Source: Aureivirga marina (lineage in GTDB: Bacteria > Bacteroidota > Bacteroidia > Flavobacteriales > Flavobacteriaceae). Taken from it: a DNA stretch of 64,000 nucleotides. The DNA is taken from positions 156,037 to 220,036 of the forward strand of contig NZ_JADPIB010000006.1 of the NCBI RefSeq assembly GCF_015767265.1. The letters run 5' to 3'. This document shows positions 50,454-58,140 of the stretch, piece after piece; position 1 is the first letter of the stretch, and the number at the start of each line of letters is the position of its first letter. The translations under genes were made by a program, and so were the position numbers. Under the pieces are notes generated by a model. That model was not told the origin of the DNA. It made no database searches and saw nothing but the letters and a program-made list of their open reading frames with translations.

Positions 50454-52508
50454 TTATCTTTTAAGGAATTTACTTGAGAGTTTTATTTCTTCGCCTGATT
50501 CTAACGTAATATTATACAATCCAAAAGTCATGTCCTTAGTATCAATTTCAAGAACACCATCTATTTTATCCTTGAAAATTCTCTTTACAAGTTTTCCATG
50601 TAAATCGTAGATACTGATTTGAACATTTTCTTGTTTTGAATTCAACTTTAACTGTAAACGATCTTTTACTGGATTTGGATAAATAAGTATTTCATTATTT
50701 AAAGTATAATCCGTCACACTAACATTCGAATTATTATAACCTGTATAAATTGTCTGATTTGGAGCTGTATTATATGCGTATTCTAATAATGTATAGGAAT
50801 CTCCATAAGTTGAAACACTCAACTTAAACCATCCATAACATTTTCTATTGTTAATTCGGTATTCAAATCCAACATATCCTTCTTGTCCATCCCAAACTGT
50901 ATAGTTTGTACTTCTTAAATTATGAAGATCTGGATAAGGCCCACCGTCAACAAAATTTCTTGTTCCGTTCACAGGCTCATCTTCTCCTAAATATGTAATG
51001 TTTAAAGAATTTCCTTCACAAATAAGTGGTTTTTGATATGTTTCGATTTTTAATTCATCATTTAGATTTGCATCTAAAAATGCTCCATATTGATTATCAT
51101 CACCAACTTCAATTGTAAACCATTCCCATGGATAAGAAGTTGTGATTGTAATATCATCTATATCAACATAAACGATTTCATAAGGAGCATAATATTTTAA
51201 TTCGTAAGCTAATTTAGCACAAGAAAAACTACTTAATCCACCAGAAAGTGCATTATTTTTAAAATCAATTTCAAGAGTTGTATTATCATTATCATCATGA
51301 TAAGTTGCAGCTCCAGTAAATGAAATTTCAGCTTTCGTTGAAGAAAGAAGATTAATTTGAACTCCTAATCCAGTTGGAGCACTTACAGTATAATCTGTAT
51401 TTTCTTGTAAAGTTCCAGAAGAATTTGAAAAATATCCATTGTTAAGATCGACAGTAATAACTTCTGTAAAAGTTCCGTTATTCGCATCATCTTCAAAAAT
51501 TGTACTTATGCTACTCTCAAAAGTTCCTTGTCCGCTTGTTTCGTTTAGAACTCCTGTATCAATCAAATTAGAATTTTGCCATAAAGGGTATCTTGTAGGG
51601 TGATTTAAAGCTGCCTCCATTCTAGTAACTTGTCCAGCAGTAAACATTTTATAACAACCACTTGAACCGTTATATCCCATGTAATTTTCAACATTTACAT
51701 AGCTGTTACTGCAATTATATCCATAAGTACAATCTAAGTCGTGATATCCATCTTCTGCTGGAGTATCGTTAACCTCATCAGTTCCATTACATCCACCTTC
51801 AAAAGTGTGAATTAAATTTAACCAATGTCCAAATTCATGTGTCAAAGTTGAAGCAAATTCTGAATCTGTATTTCCGTGTAAATATGATCCATTATACACA
51901 ACTCTTGCTAAATCGTTATCTGACATCCAAGTATTCGGATACCAAGCAACACCTGAATTATATTCACTTCCATCATTGTACAAATCATTTTGCACATAGA
52001 TATTCATGTATTTATAATTGTCCCAAGCATATTGTTGTATTTGATTATCATATCCAGAACCATTTCCGAATCCACTTGCATCTTCATAAAAAATGACACC
52101 TGTAGTACATCCTCCATTTGGATCAATTTTAGCCAAACGAAATTCTATATCTAGAGTTGATTTAATATTTGAGAAATAAGAATCAACAGATGAAAAATCT
52201 GGATTTAATCCATTAAAATCATCGTTTAATTTTTCTAGAGCTACTTCTATTTTTTCATAAGTAACCGTTTTACCACTATGAATATCTCCAAAAACATGGA
52301 ATACTACAGGAATAATGTATGTACTATTATTCGTTTGAGGTTGAAATTCTCTTGAAAATTGGTTGAATTTATGGTTTTCAACAAACGCATCTGTATGTTC
52401 TTCTAAAAACTTATTATTGATTTCAGAAGCTTTACAGGGTTGCGGAGAATTTTGTGAAAAAGCCGCTGTGCAACAGAGCACAATTAGTGTGAGTAATTTT
52501 AGTTTCAT
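50454..52508 (-). CDS. Secreted M43-type zinc metalloprotease with T9SS sorting domain
   Basis: 684 residues. The signal peptide is MKLKLLTLIVLCCTAAFSQ. A metzincin zinc site HEFGHWLNLIH is at 224-234 and a Met-turn sits at ENYMGY near residue 278, matching the pappalysin/cytophagalysin family M43. Beta-rich domains follow. The last 80 or so residues are a T9SS sorting domain (NEILIYPNPVKDRLQLKL ... KLSSKFLKR). It is exported by the type IX system and degrades extracellular protein. The gene is monocistronic. Confidence 0.92.
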   Translation of the reverse strand: MKLKLLTLIVLCCTAAFSQNSPQPCKASEINNKFLEEHTDAFVENHKFNQFSREFQPQTNNSTYIIPVVFHVFGDIHSGKTVTYEKIEVALEKLNDDFNGLNPDFSSVDSYFSNIKSTLDIEFRLAKIDPNGGCTTGVIFYEDASGFGNGSGYDNQIQQYAWDNYKYMNIYVQNDLYNDGSEYNSGVAWYPNTWMSDNDLARVVYNGSYLHGNTDSEFASTLTHEFGHWLNLIHTFEGGCNGTDEVNDTPAEDGYHDLDCTYGYNCSNSYVNVENYMGYNGSSGCYKMFTAGQVTRMEAALNHPTRYPLWQNSNLIDTGVLNETSGQGTFESSISTIFEDDANNGTFTEVITVDLNNGYFSNSSGTLQENTDYTVSAPTGLGVQINLLSSTKAEISFTGAATYHDDNDNTTLEIDFKNNALSGGLSSFSCAKLAYELKYYAPYEIVYVDIDDITITTSYPWEWFTIEVGDDNQYGAFLDANLNDELKIETYQKPLICEGNSLNITYLGEDEPVNGTRNFVDGGPYPDLHNLRSTNYTVWDGQEGYVGFEYRINNRKCYGWFKLSVSTYGDSYTLLEYAYNTAPNQTIYTGYNNSNVSVTDYTLNNEILIYPNPVKDRLQLKLNSKQENVQISIYDLHGKLVKRIFKDKIDGVLEIDTKDMTFGLYNITLESGEEIKLSSKFLKR

Positions 52509-52902
52509 TTTGCGTGATTGTTAAAGTTTTGTTAAAGCTAAATGAAACTTCACAAAATTTCTAATAGAAATTTATCAAATACACATACTTTTTTAACTAA
52601 TAATTCATTATTTAAATTCCGCAAATTTTGAATTATTGTTACTTTTTTAACCTAAAAAATTGCTAATTATTAAGTAATTTTCACACAACCTTTATTTTAA
52701 ACATCGATGTTTACAATCCTCATGAATTTTATATCATTTTTTATTCAAATGAAAAAGTATGCAAATATTCACATTACAAATATTTTTTGTTAAAATTTTA
52801 TCCCTTTTAATTTTTGTTTTTTTTGATTAAATTATAGTAAGAAAATTCACCCTAAAACATATCATTTCAGATAGTTATATTTCATTCTATTTTTTTAAAA
52901 AT
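52509..52902. other. 394-bp AT-rich region upstream of the metalloprotease gene
   Basis: It separates the metalloprotease 5' end from the 3' end of the barrel protein gene at 52903. It holds a 16-bp perfect palindrome (52698-52713) about 190 bp upstream of the metalloprotease start. No small gene, strong -7 box or RNA structure was recognised. Confidence 0.5.
52698..52713. promoter_or_regulatory. 16-bp palindrome, possible regulator site
   Basis: TAAACATCGATGTTTA is a perfect palindrome in the 5' region of the metalloprotease gene. It could be an operator for a dimeric regulator, but its position about 190 bp upstream is far for direct action. Confidence 0.35.
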
Positions 52903-53610
52903 TTATTTTTTCTTTGAAATATTAAATTCTAATTGTAGAAAAACTGATAACATTTTACCACTGATTTCAAAATTCTGATTTTTCACTAATTCTTTCTCTA
53001 AATAATGTGAAAATTTACCTTTTGCCACATTTTGCGAAAATGGAAACGTATATCGTAATCCTAATTTCCAAAACGATTTGTTCTTACTCATTTCACTTGT
53101 AAGAGCAATTTCTGGTTGAATTGTCAATACAATTTTATCTTGTAATTCCGTCAATAATTCTACATAATCATTTTCATTTCCAGAAATATTTCTCAAAACA
53201 TCTGTACTATGAAATTCTGATTGAATTCCAGCTCCAAAATAGATAAACCACAATTTTCTAGCTTTTTTTAAAATGGAAAAATTCGTTCCAAGTCCTACTC
53301 TTGCAGAAGGAATATATTTATTTTGATCAATTTTAAATCGGCTTTCAGAAGTTTCTCCATCTACACTAAATCGTTGGTAAATTTGTCCGTATTCTATAAA
53401 ATAAATTGTATTCGCTTGGGTTTTAAACTGAATTCCTAAATTAAATTTCGATTGAAAATTATTTTGATCTACTTGAAAATAATCTCCCGAATGATCAATA
53501 TTTGAATTAAAAGTTCCAATAGCATAACCAACAATAATTGATTTTTGCATTTGTGCTTTTCCAACTACAAAGCATAGAAGAAAAAGCGTATTTAAAAAGT
53601 ATGTTTTCAT
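52903..53610 (-). CDS. Putative outer-membrane beta-barrel protein, paralogue of 54366-55115
   Basis: 235 residues with a signal peptide (MKTYFLNTLFLLCFVVGKAQ). The mature part has alternating strands (FNLGIQFKTQANTIYFIEYG, ARVGLGTNFSIL) and ends in KMLSVFLQLEFNISKKK. The shared block WKLGxRY, GKFSHY, NFExxGKMLxxFxQLEF marks it as a paralogue of the protein at 54366-55115. It starts 3 bp after the acidic lipoprotein gene, so the pair is co-transcribed. Function unknown; probably an outer-membrane barrel. Confidence 0.7.
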   Translation of the reverse strand: MKTYFLNTLFLLCFVVGKAQMQKSIIVGYAIGTFNSNIDHSGDYFQVDQNNFQSKFNLGIQFKTQANTIYFIEYGQIYQRFSVDGETSESRFKIDQNKYIPSARVGLGTNFSILKKARKLWFIYFGAGIQSEFHSTDVLRNISGNENDYVELLTELQDKIVLTIQPEIALTSEMSKNKSFWKLGLRYTFPFSQNVAKGKFSHYLEKELVKNQNFEISGKMLSVFLQLEFNISKKK

Positions 53611-53613
53611 CGC

Positions 53614-54231
53614 TTAATTTTCTTTTTCAATGTGAATATCAAATGTATCTTCTGTCGAATTAAATAACCAAAATTGCGAACAAGATTCTGAACTAATCCA
53701 ATGTCCGTCCATTTCTGTTTTATTTTCAGAAATTTGAAATTGATACACATTTCCTTCACAATAATCTCCGTTATCTCCATTTTCTTCAATCAAAATTGTT
53801 TGATCAATTACCAATTCCAAATCTGAATTATATTCTCCTGAAATACTGTATAATCCTGTTTCTGTATTAAAATCAATATCAATTAAATGAATAGTTCCTG
53901 TTATTTCATTGTTTTCATCCGTAAAAATATCTAAAGTATAAGTATAAGAAGCATTTCCATTTCCACATGGTTTACAATTCATCACTCCTTTCCAAATTCC
54001 TACTAAACTTTTATCAGAATTATTAGTATCATCTGTATTATCCGTGTTATCAGAATTATCATCTGTGTTTGATGAATTGTCTCCAGAATCTGTATTATCT
54101 ATATTTTCATCTGGATTTGTAATTAAATTCTCTTCTGGATTCTCTCCATAAATAACATCCAAATCAGCTTTAGAACAAGAAAAACAAAGAGAAATAACTA
54201 GAATCGCTCCTAAATAGTATTTTTTAATCAT
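53614..54231 (-). CDS. Acidic lipoprotein with Asn/Asp/Thr-rich linker
   Basis: 205 residues. A lipoprotein signal peptide ends at C19 (VISLCFSCSKADLD), with acidic residues soon after, as in Bacteroidota lipoproteins. Residues about 43-75 are a low-complexity N/D/T/S linker. A C-terminal domain (VGIWKGVMNCKPCGNGNASY and WISSESCSQFWLFN) contains two cysteine pairs and beta-strands. I do not recognise the family. It is followed within 3 bp by a barrel-type gene, suggesting the two act together at the outer membrane. A -7 box lies upstream. Confidence 0.75.
   Translation of the reverse strand: MIKKYYLGAILVISLCFSCSKADLDVIYGENPEENLITNPDENIDNTDSGDNSSNTDDNSDNTDNTDDTNNSDKSLVGIWKGVMNCKPCGNGNASYTYTLDIFTDENNEITGTIHLIDIDFNTETGLYSISGEYNSDLELVIDQTILIEENGDNGDYCEGNVYQFQISENKTEMDGHWISSESCSQFWLFNSTEDTFDIHIEKEN
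54018..54117 (-). repeat. Degenerate repeats encoding an Asn/Asp/Thr linker
   Basis: About 100 bp of imperfect 9-12-bp units built on variations of GATAAT and ACT codons encode NTDDNSDNTDNTDDTNNSD. Replication slippage would make its length variable between strains. Confidence 0.6.
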
Positions 54232-54256
54232 GTTTCTATTTTTTAAAATTTGAATG

Positions 54257-54264
54257 CAAATGTA
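54257..54264 (-). promoter_or_regulatory. -7 promoter box for the lipoprotein/barrel pair
   Basis: The minus strand reads TACATTTG, matching TAnnTTTG, 26 bp before the lipoprotein ATG. Confidence 0.55.
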
Positions 54265-54304
54265 TTTTATTTTTATTTAATCTAAATAAATATTATTGTT
54301 TTTT

Positions 54305-54346
54305 TTCAAAAAAAAGAGATGATCTTTTATTTCAAAATCATCTCTT
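54305..54346 (-). terminator. Terminator of the 249-residue barrel protein gene
   Basis: Stem AAGAGATGAT/ATCATCTCTT with the T tract on the minus strand. It separates this gene from the lipoprotein/barrel transcript. Confidence 0.8.
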
Positions 54347-54365
54347 CCCTATAAGTTTGTTTATA

Positions 54366-55115
54366 TTATTTTTTTAATTGTAACATTGTTTTTTTATTCT
54401 TCTTATTTTTCATTTGAAATTCTAACTGAAAAAATAGTGCTAACATTTTTCCATCAACTTCAAAATTTACTTTACCAGCTAATTTTTGATTATTATAATG
54501 AGAAAAATTACCTTCCATTATATTTTTCGCAAAAGAAACATTATATCTTGCTCCTAACTTCCATGCTGATTTTCTACTTTTAGAACGAATTCTTATTGCA
54601 ATTTCAGGTTGTATAAACCAAGATACTTTATTTTTGAAATTACTTGTAAGTAACACATAATCGTTCTCATAACCAGTTGGTTTTCTTTGTATTTGCATTC
54701 CGTTTAGTTCTGCTTGTAAACCTACTCCTAAAAAAAGAGAAAATCGATCAAGTTTTTTTGAAAAGTAAATATTTTTACCAAAACCAACTCTTCCTATTAA
54801 ATTTAAATCTTCTTGAGATACATTAACAAGAACATCATTAAGTAAATTATATTTTAGCCCAATCGTAGAAAAAAAACGATAAATAAGTCCATATTCTAAA
54901 GAATAAACAAATTCATTTTTTGTTTCTAATTGTAAACCTATGTTTAATTTTAACTGTGAACTATTAAGTTCTTTATCTAAAAAAAAATAATTATTTTCTA
55001 ATGTTGGATTATTTTTTCCATATTCAAAACCATAGATCATGGATTTTTTTAATTGTGCTTTACTTATAAGTGTACATAGCAAAAACAACACAAAAAGTGT
55101 GTATTTTTTATTCAT
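54366..55115 (-). CDS. Putative outer-membrane beta-barrel protein, paralogue of 52903-53610
   Basis: 249 residues with a signal peptide (MNKKYTLFVLFLLCTLISKAQ). The barrel-like strands and the C-terminal block GKMLALFFQLEF match the protein at 52903-53610, as do WKLGARYNVSF, EGNFSHY and VNFEVDGKM. A basic tail of about 12 residues (KNKKNKKTMLQLKK) follows the barrel; the other copy lacks it. It has its own -7 box (55198-55205) and terminator, so it is a separate transcription unit. Probably a local duplication. Function unknown. Confidence 0.7.
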   Translation of the reverse strand: MNKKYTLFVLFLLCTLISKAQLKKSMIYGFEYGKNNPTLENNYFFLDKELNSSQLKLNIGLQLETKNEFVYSLEYGLIYRFFSTIGLKYNLLNDVLVNVSQEDLNLIGRVGFGKNIYFSKKLDRFSLFLGVGLQAELNGMQIQRKPTGYENDYVLLTSNFKNKVSWFIQPEIAIRIRSKSRKSAWKLGARYNVSFAKNIMEGNFSHYNNQKLAGKVNFEVDGKMLALFFQLEFQMKNKKNKKTMLQLKK

Positions 55116-55197
55116 TTTTATTTCTTTTTCAAAAACACATTTTTTCTTTATTCAAGCAATAATAAATTAAGAAATAACATATTTTATAATTTCAGCG

Positions 55198-55205
55198 CAA
55201 ATTTA
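55198..55205 (-). promoter_or_regulatory. -7 promoter box for the 249-residue barrel protein gene
   Basis: The minus strand reads TAAATTTG, a TAnnTTTG match, 83 bp before the ATG. Confidence 0.45.
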
Positions 55206-55250
55206 TTTTATTTTTAAACATTTCCCACTCTTTAACTTTATTTTTTTAAC

Positions 55251-55286
55251 AAAAAAAAGAGATGATTAAAAAATTAACCACCTCTT
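55251..55286 (-). terminator. Terminator of the RlmL-like methyltransferase gene
   Basis: Read on the minus strand, the stem AAGAGGTGGTTAA/TTAATCATCTCTT has two G·T wobbles and is followed by eight Ts, 28 bp past the stop. Confidence 0.7.
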
Positions 55287-55313
55287 CTCTTTATTTTATT
55301 CTTTTTAAGCGAA

Positions 55314-56480
55314 TTATCTATCCTCTTGTTTTTTTGCTTTTTTACTTCCTGCATACATATCATAACGCACGAAACGACAATCTAAATCTCCATTTTTAAT
55401 TGCAATTCGCTTTGAAGTTCGTAAACCAACATGTTTTAAAGCATCCAAATCCGACGTAATAAACCAAACTTGTGTATCTGGATATTGATGTTTTAATGTA
55501 TCTCCAATACTTTTATAAAACTCTTTTACATCAATATTTAAACGTTCTCCATAAGGTGGATTAAATAACATTGTTGTAGCACCATTTAAATCTTTTGTAG
55601 AATTAAAGAAATTCACATGATGTATTCCAACAAATTCTTCTAAATTGGCATTTTTCACATTGTCTTTTGCTTTCTTCACTGCCGAAGGAGCTTTATCAAA
55701 TCCCATGATTTTATGACGGCAATTCTTAATTTTTTTCAATAAAGATTCTTGAATAATAAAGAATAAATCTTCATCAAAATCTGCCCACTTTTCAAAACCA
55801 AATTCTTTTCTATTAATATTAGCTGGGATATTATTTGCAATCATTGCAGCTTCGATTAAAATTGTTCCAGAACCACACATTGGATCAATAAAATTTCTAT
55901 CTCCATTATATCCTGAAAGTAATACTAATCCAGCAGCCAAAACTTCGTTAATTGGTGCAATATTCGTTGCACTTCTATATCCTCTTTTATGTAGAGAATC
56001 TCCTGAAGAATCTATAGAAACTGTACAAAATTCCTTTTGAATATGTACATGAATTCTTAAATCTGGATGTTTGATATCAATATTAGGACGCTTGCTATAT
56101 TTATGTCTAAAATAATCTGCAATTGCGTCTTTTGATTTTAATGAAATATAATGTGAATTCGAAGTAAAGAATTTAGAATTTACAACCGCATTTATCGCAA
56201 AAGTATTATGTGTATCTAAATAATGTTCCCATTTGATTTTTTGTAATTCCTCATATAAATCTTCTTCATCATATACTTTAAATCTTTTTATTGGTTTTAA
56301 AATACGAATTGCAGTACGTAAAGCAATATTTGCTTTATACATAAATCCTTTATCTCCAAAAAAAGAAACATTTCGAACACCAACTCTAACATCTTGCGCT
56401 CCTAAATTTCGTAATTCTGTAGCTAAAACTTCTTCTAGTCCTTGCATGGTTGTAGCAACCATCTTAAAATTCTTACTCAT
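55314..56480 (-). CDS. THUMP-domain RNA methyltransferase (RlmL/YpsC-like)
   Basis: 388 residues. It has an N-terminal ferredoxin-like segment (QGLEEVLATELRNLGAQDVR), a THUMP RNA-binding domain, and a C-terminal Rossmann methyltransferase with motif I FIDPMCGSGTILIEAA and the catalytic FNPPYGERL (the N6/N2 methylation motif N-P-P-Y). It resembles the N-terminal half of E. coli RlmKL, which makes m2G2445 in 23S rRNA; the exact target here is assumed. The tail is basic. A divergent TACTTTTG box lies at 56500-56507. Confidence 0.9.
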   Translation of the reverse strand: MSKNFKMVATTMQGLEEVLATELRNLGAQDVRVGVRNVSFFGDKGFMYKANIALRTAIRILKPIKRFKVYDEEDLYEELQKIKWEHYLDTHNTFAINAVVNSKFFTSNSHYISLKSKDAIADYFRHKYSKRPNIDIKHPDLRIHVHIQKEFCTVSIDSSGDSLHKRGYRSATNIAPINEVLAAGLVLLSGYNGDRNFIDPMCGSGTILIEAAMIANNIPANINRKEFGFEKWADFDEDLFFIIQESLLKKIKNCRHKIMGFDKAPSAVKKAKDNVKNANLEEFVGIHHVNFFNSTKDLNGATTMLFNPPYGERLNIDVKEFYKSIGDTLKHQYPDTQVWFITSDLDALKHVGLRTSKRIAIKNGDLDCRFVRYDMYAGSKKAKKQEDR

Positions 56481-56499
56481 TTATCTCAAATTAATGCTA

Positions 56500-56507
56500 C
56501 AAAAGTA
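56500..56507 (-). promoter_or_regulatory. -7 promoter box for the RlmL-like gene
   Basis: The minus strand reads TACTTTTG, 20 bp before the ATG of the methyltransferase gene. Confidence 0.6.
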
Positions 56508-56579
56508 CGATATTTATTATTCTAGGAAACATATCTTGAAATTCTCTTTTTATTTTTCTCACTTTAATTGAACATTGAA

Positions 56580-56610
56580 TTGTTCAATCAATTCTTAAAT
56601 AGTAATATTG
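56580..56610 (+). promoter_or_regulatory. Promoter of the 180-residue hypothetical gene
   Basis: TTG (56580-56582) and TAATATTG (56603-56610), spacer 20 bp; one mismatch to TAnnTTTG. It places the transcription start near 56614, so ATG 56631 is the start and not the upstream ATG at 56568. Confidence 0.5.
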
Positions 56611-56630
56611 CAAAAAAGAAAAAGCACAAA

Positions 56631-57173
56631 ATGATTTTTATTATTAGTAAAAGGCGAAAATTAGATAATATTCGCAAGGAATTTCCAAATGCTGAAATTA
56701 TTGATGTAACCTCAAAAGCATCGCTTCCTTATTTAAAATTTAGTCCATTTTATCCCATAAAAAATATTCCCGTTCCTTTTTCTAAAGGATATTTTTCAGC
56801 TTCCGTTGAAGGAATTTGGCAAGGTTTAAAAGTTTTTGAAAATCATCCAATTGATATGCAAAAATTCGAGAATCAAAAAATGAAAAGTTTAAAAAGAACT
56901 GTAAGAAAATTTGGAAAAACAATTGGTCATCAAAAAGGAATAAATAGTGAAGAATTACTAGATTATATCTCAGCTAGAAAAGAAATTTATATTCCGACTT
57001 ATACTTGGATTTTAGAAAACAAATTACAAAAAGAAATAAAACTCTTACAAAATTTACACAAAGAAAAAGATTTGGTTTTTTTAGATTATGATGTGAATGA
57101 AGATGTCAATAATACAATAAAACCACTTTCTCATGCATCTATTCTAAAAAAATATTTATTAAACAACAATTAA
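56631..57173 (+). CDS. Conserved hypothetical protein with SVEGIWQGLKVFE motif
   Basis: 180 residues from ATG 56631 (MIFIISKRRKLDNIRKEF). Features include IIDVTSKASLPYLKFSPFYP, SVEGIWQGLKVFE near residues 63-75, KRTVRKFGKTIGHQKG and YIPTYTWILENKLQKE, ending PLSHASILKKYLL. This pattern recalls an uncharacterised family of about 180-residue proteins (possibly DUF6939); I am not certain of the number. No signal peptide. It is 9 bp upstream of the RDD gene, so probably co-transcribed. Confidence 0.65.
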   Translation: MIFIISKRRKLDNIRKEFPNAEIIDVTSKASLPYLKFSPFYPIKNIPVPFSKGYFSASVEGIWQGLKVFENHPIDMQKFENQKMKSLKRTVRKFGKTIGHQKGINSEELLDYISARKEIYIPTYTWILENKLQKEIKLLQNLHKEKDLVFLDYDVNEDVNNTIKPLSHASILKKYLLNNN

Positions 57174-57182
57174 TTAAAAATT

Positions 57183-58073
57183 ATGCTAAAACAAAAAGTC
57201 GATACTGGAGCTCGTATAGGTTCTATGGTTGTTGATCATTTTTCAATGACGCTTATAATGGGAATATTAATTATACCTTTTTTTATTCCATCTATCATTG
57301 ATGGATTTAATGTTTCTCATGAAAATCAATCTGACCCTTTTGACACTTATGATTCTTATTTTTCATTTATTTTCTATGCAATTTCTTCTTTTTATTTTTG
57401 TAAAGATAGCTTTAGTGGTAGAAGTCTTGCTAAAAGAATTTTTAAATTACAAATAATTGAAAAGAAAACTGGAAAAGTTGCATCTCCAATTCAATGTCTA
57501 TTTCGAAATCTTTTTATAATAATTTGGCCAATTGAAGTTATTGTTACTCTTATTAATCCAAATAGAAGAATTGGTGATATGATTACAGGAACAGAAGTTG
57601 TCCCTTATTCAGCCGAAAATCATCCTTCTCAAATAAATTATGGATTTATTGCTATCTCTTTTTTAATTGCTACAGGATTTTTGTATATAATTTTTTCTCC
57701 TTTTGAATCATTGAATAATTCTTTCATTGAACAAAATACTTTTGTCAAAGAGTCTTATAATGAAAATACATCAAAAAAATTAGAACAATCTTTAATAAAA
57801 GGTGTAGAATCCTTTGCTTTTTCACCAGATATTCGTGTGTATGATTCTGTTCCATATATGGAAAATTCCAAATATATTTCAGTAATTTTCCATTTAAATC
57901 AAAATTATTTAGATGATGATACCACTTTTGATATGCTTGATTCTTCTACAAGAAAAATAATACGTTCTAGCCTTGAAGATGAAAAATATGTTGGAAAAAT
58001 TCAATATTCTTATAAAAATACTGGAACCTTTAAAACTATAACGAAATATCTAAGCGAACCTAAAATAGAATAA
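57183..58073 (+). CDS. RDD family membrane protein
   Basis: 296 residues. Spans 1-3 carry RDD signatures: VDTGARIGSMVVDHFSMTLI, SGRSLAKRIFKLQIIEKK, CLFRNLFIIIWPIEV and NPNRRIGDMITGTEVV. A further span (about 158-177) is followed by a soluble C-terminal domain of about 120 residues, which is unusual for RDD proteins and rich in acidic and polar residues (NYLDDDTTFDMLDSS). It differs from the RDD protein at 40757. The gene follows the SVEGIWQGLKVFE-motif gene by 9 bp. Confidence 0.82.
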   Translation: MLKQKVDTGARIGSMVVDHFSMTLIMGILIIPFFIPSIIDGFNVSHENQSDPFDTYDSYFSFIFYAISSFYFCKDSFSGRSLAKRIFKLQIIEKKTGKVASPIQCLFRNLFIIIWPIEVIVTLINPNRRIGDMITGTEVVPYSAENHPSQINYGFIAISFLIATGFLYIIFSPFESLNNSFIEQNTFVKESYNENTSKKLEQSLIKGVESFAFSPDIRVYDSVPYMENSKYISVIFHLNQNYLDDDTTFDMLDSSTRKIIRSSLEDEKYVGKIQYSYKNTGTFKTITKYLSEPKIE

Positions 58074-58076
58074 AAT

Positions 58077-58111
58077 AAAAAAGCTAAAGTATCCATCCTA
58101 GATACTTTAGC
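58077..58111 (-). terminator. Terminator of the amidohydrolase gene
   Basis: Perfect stem GCTAAAGTATC/GATACTTTAGC with a 7-base loop and T tract on the minus strand, 30 bp past the stop. On the plus strand it lacks a T tract. Confidence 0.85.
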
Positions 58112-58140
58112 AAAAAAACAGCTTCAGGATTGAATTTGCT

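Noticed and set aside
53607..53789. 60-codon minus-strand frame inside the acidic lipoprotein gene
   Set aside because: It overlaps the lipoprotein in another frame, has no start context and is basic low-complexity sequence.
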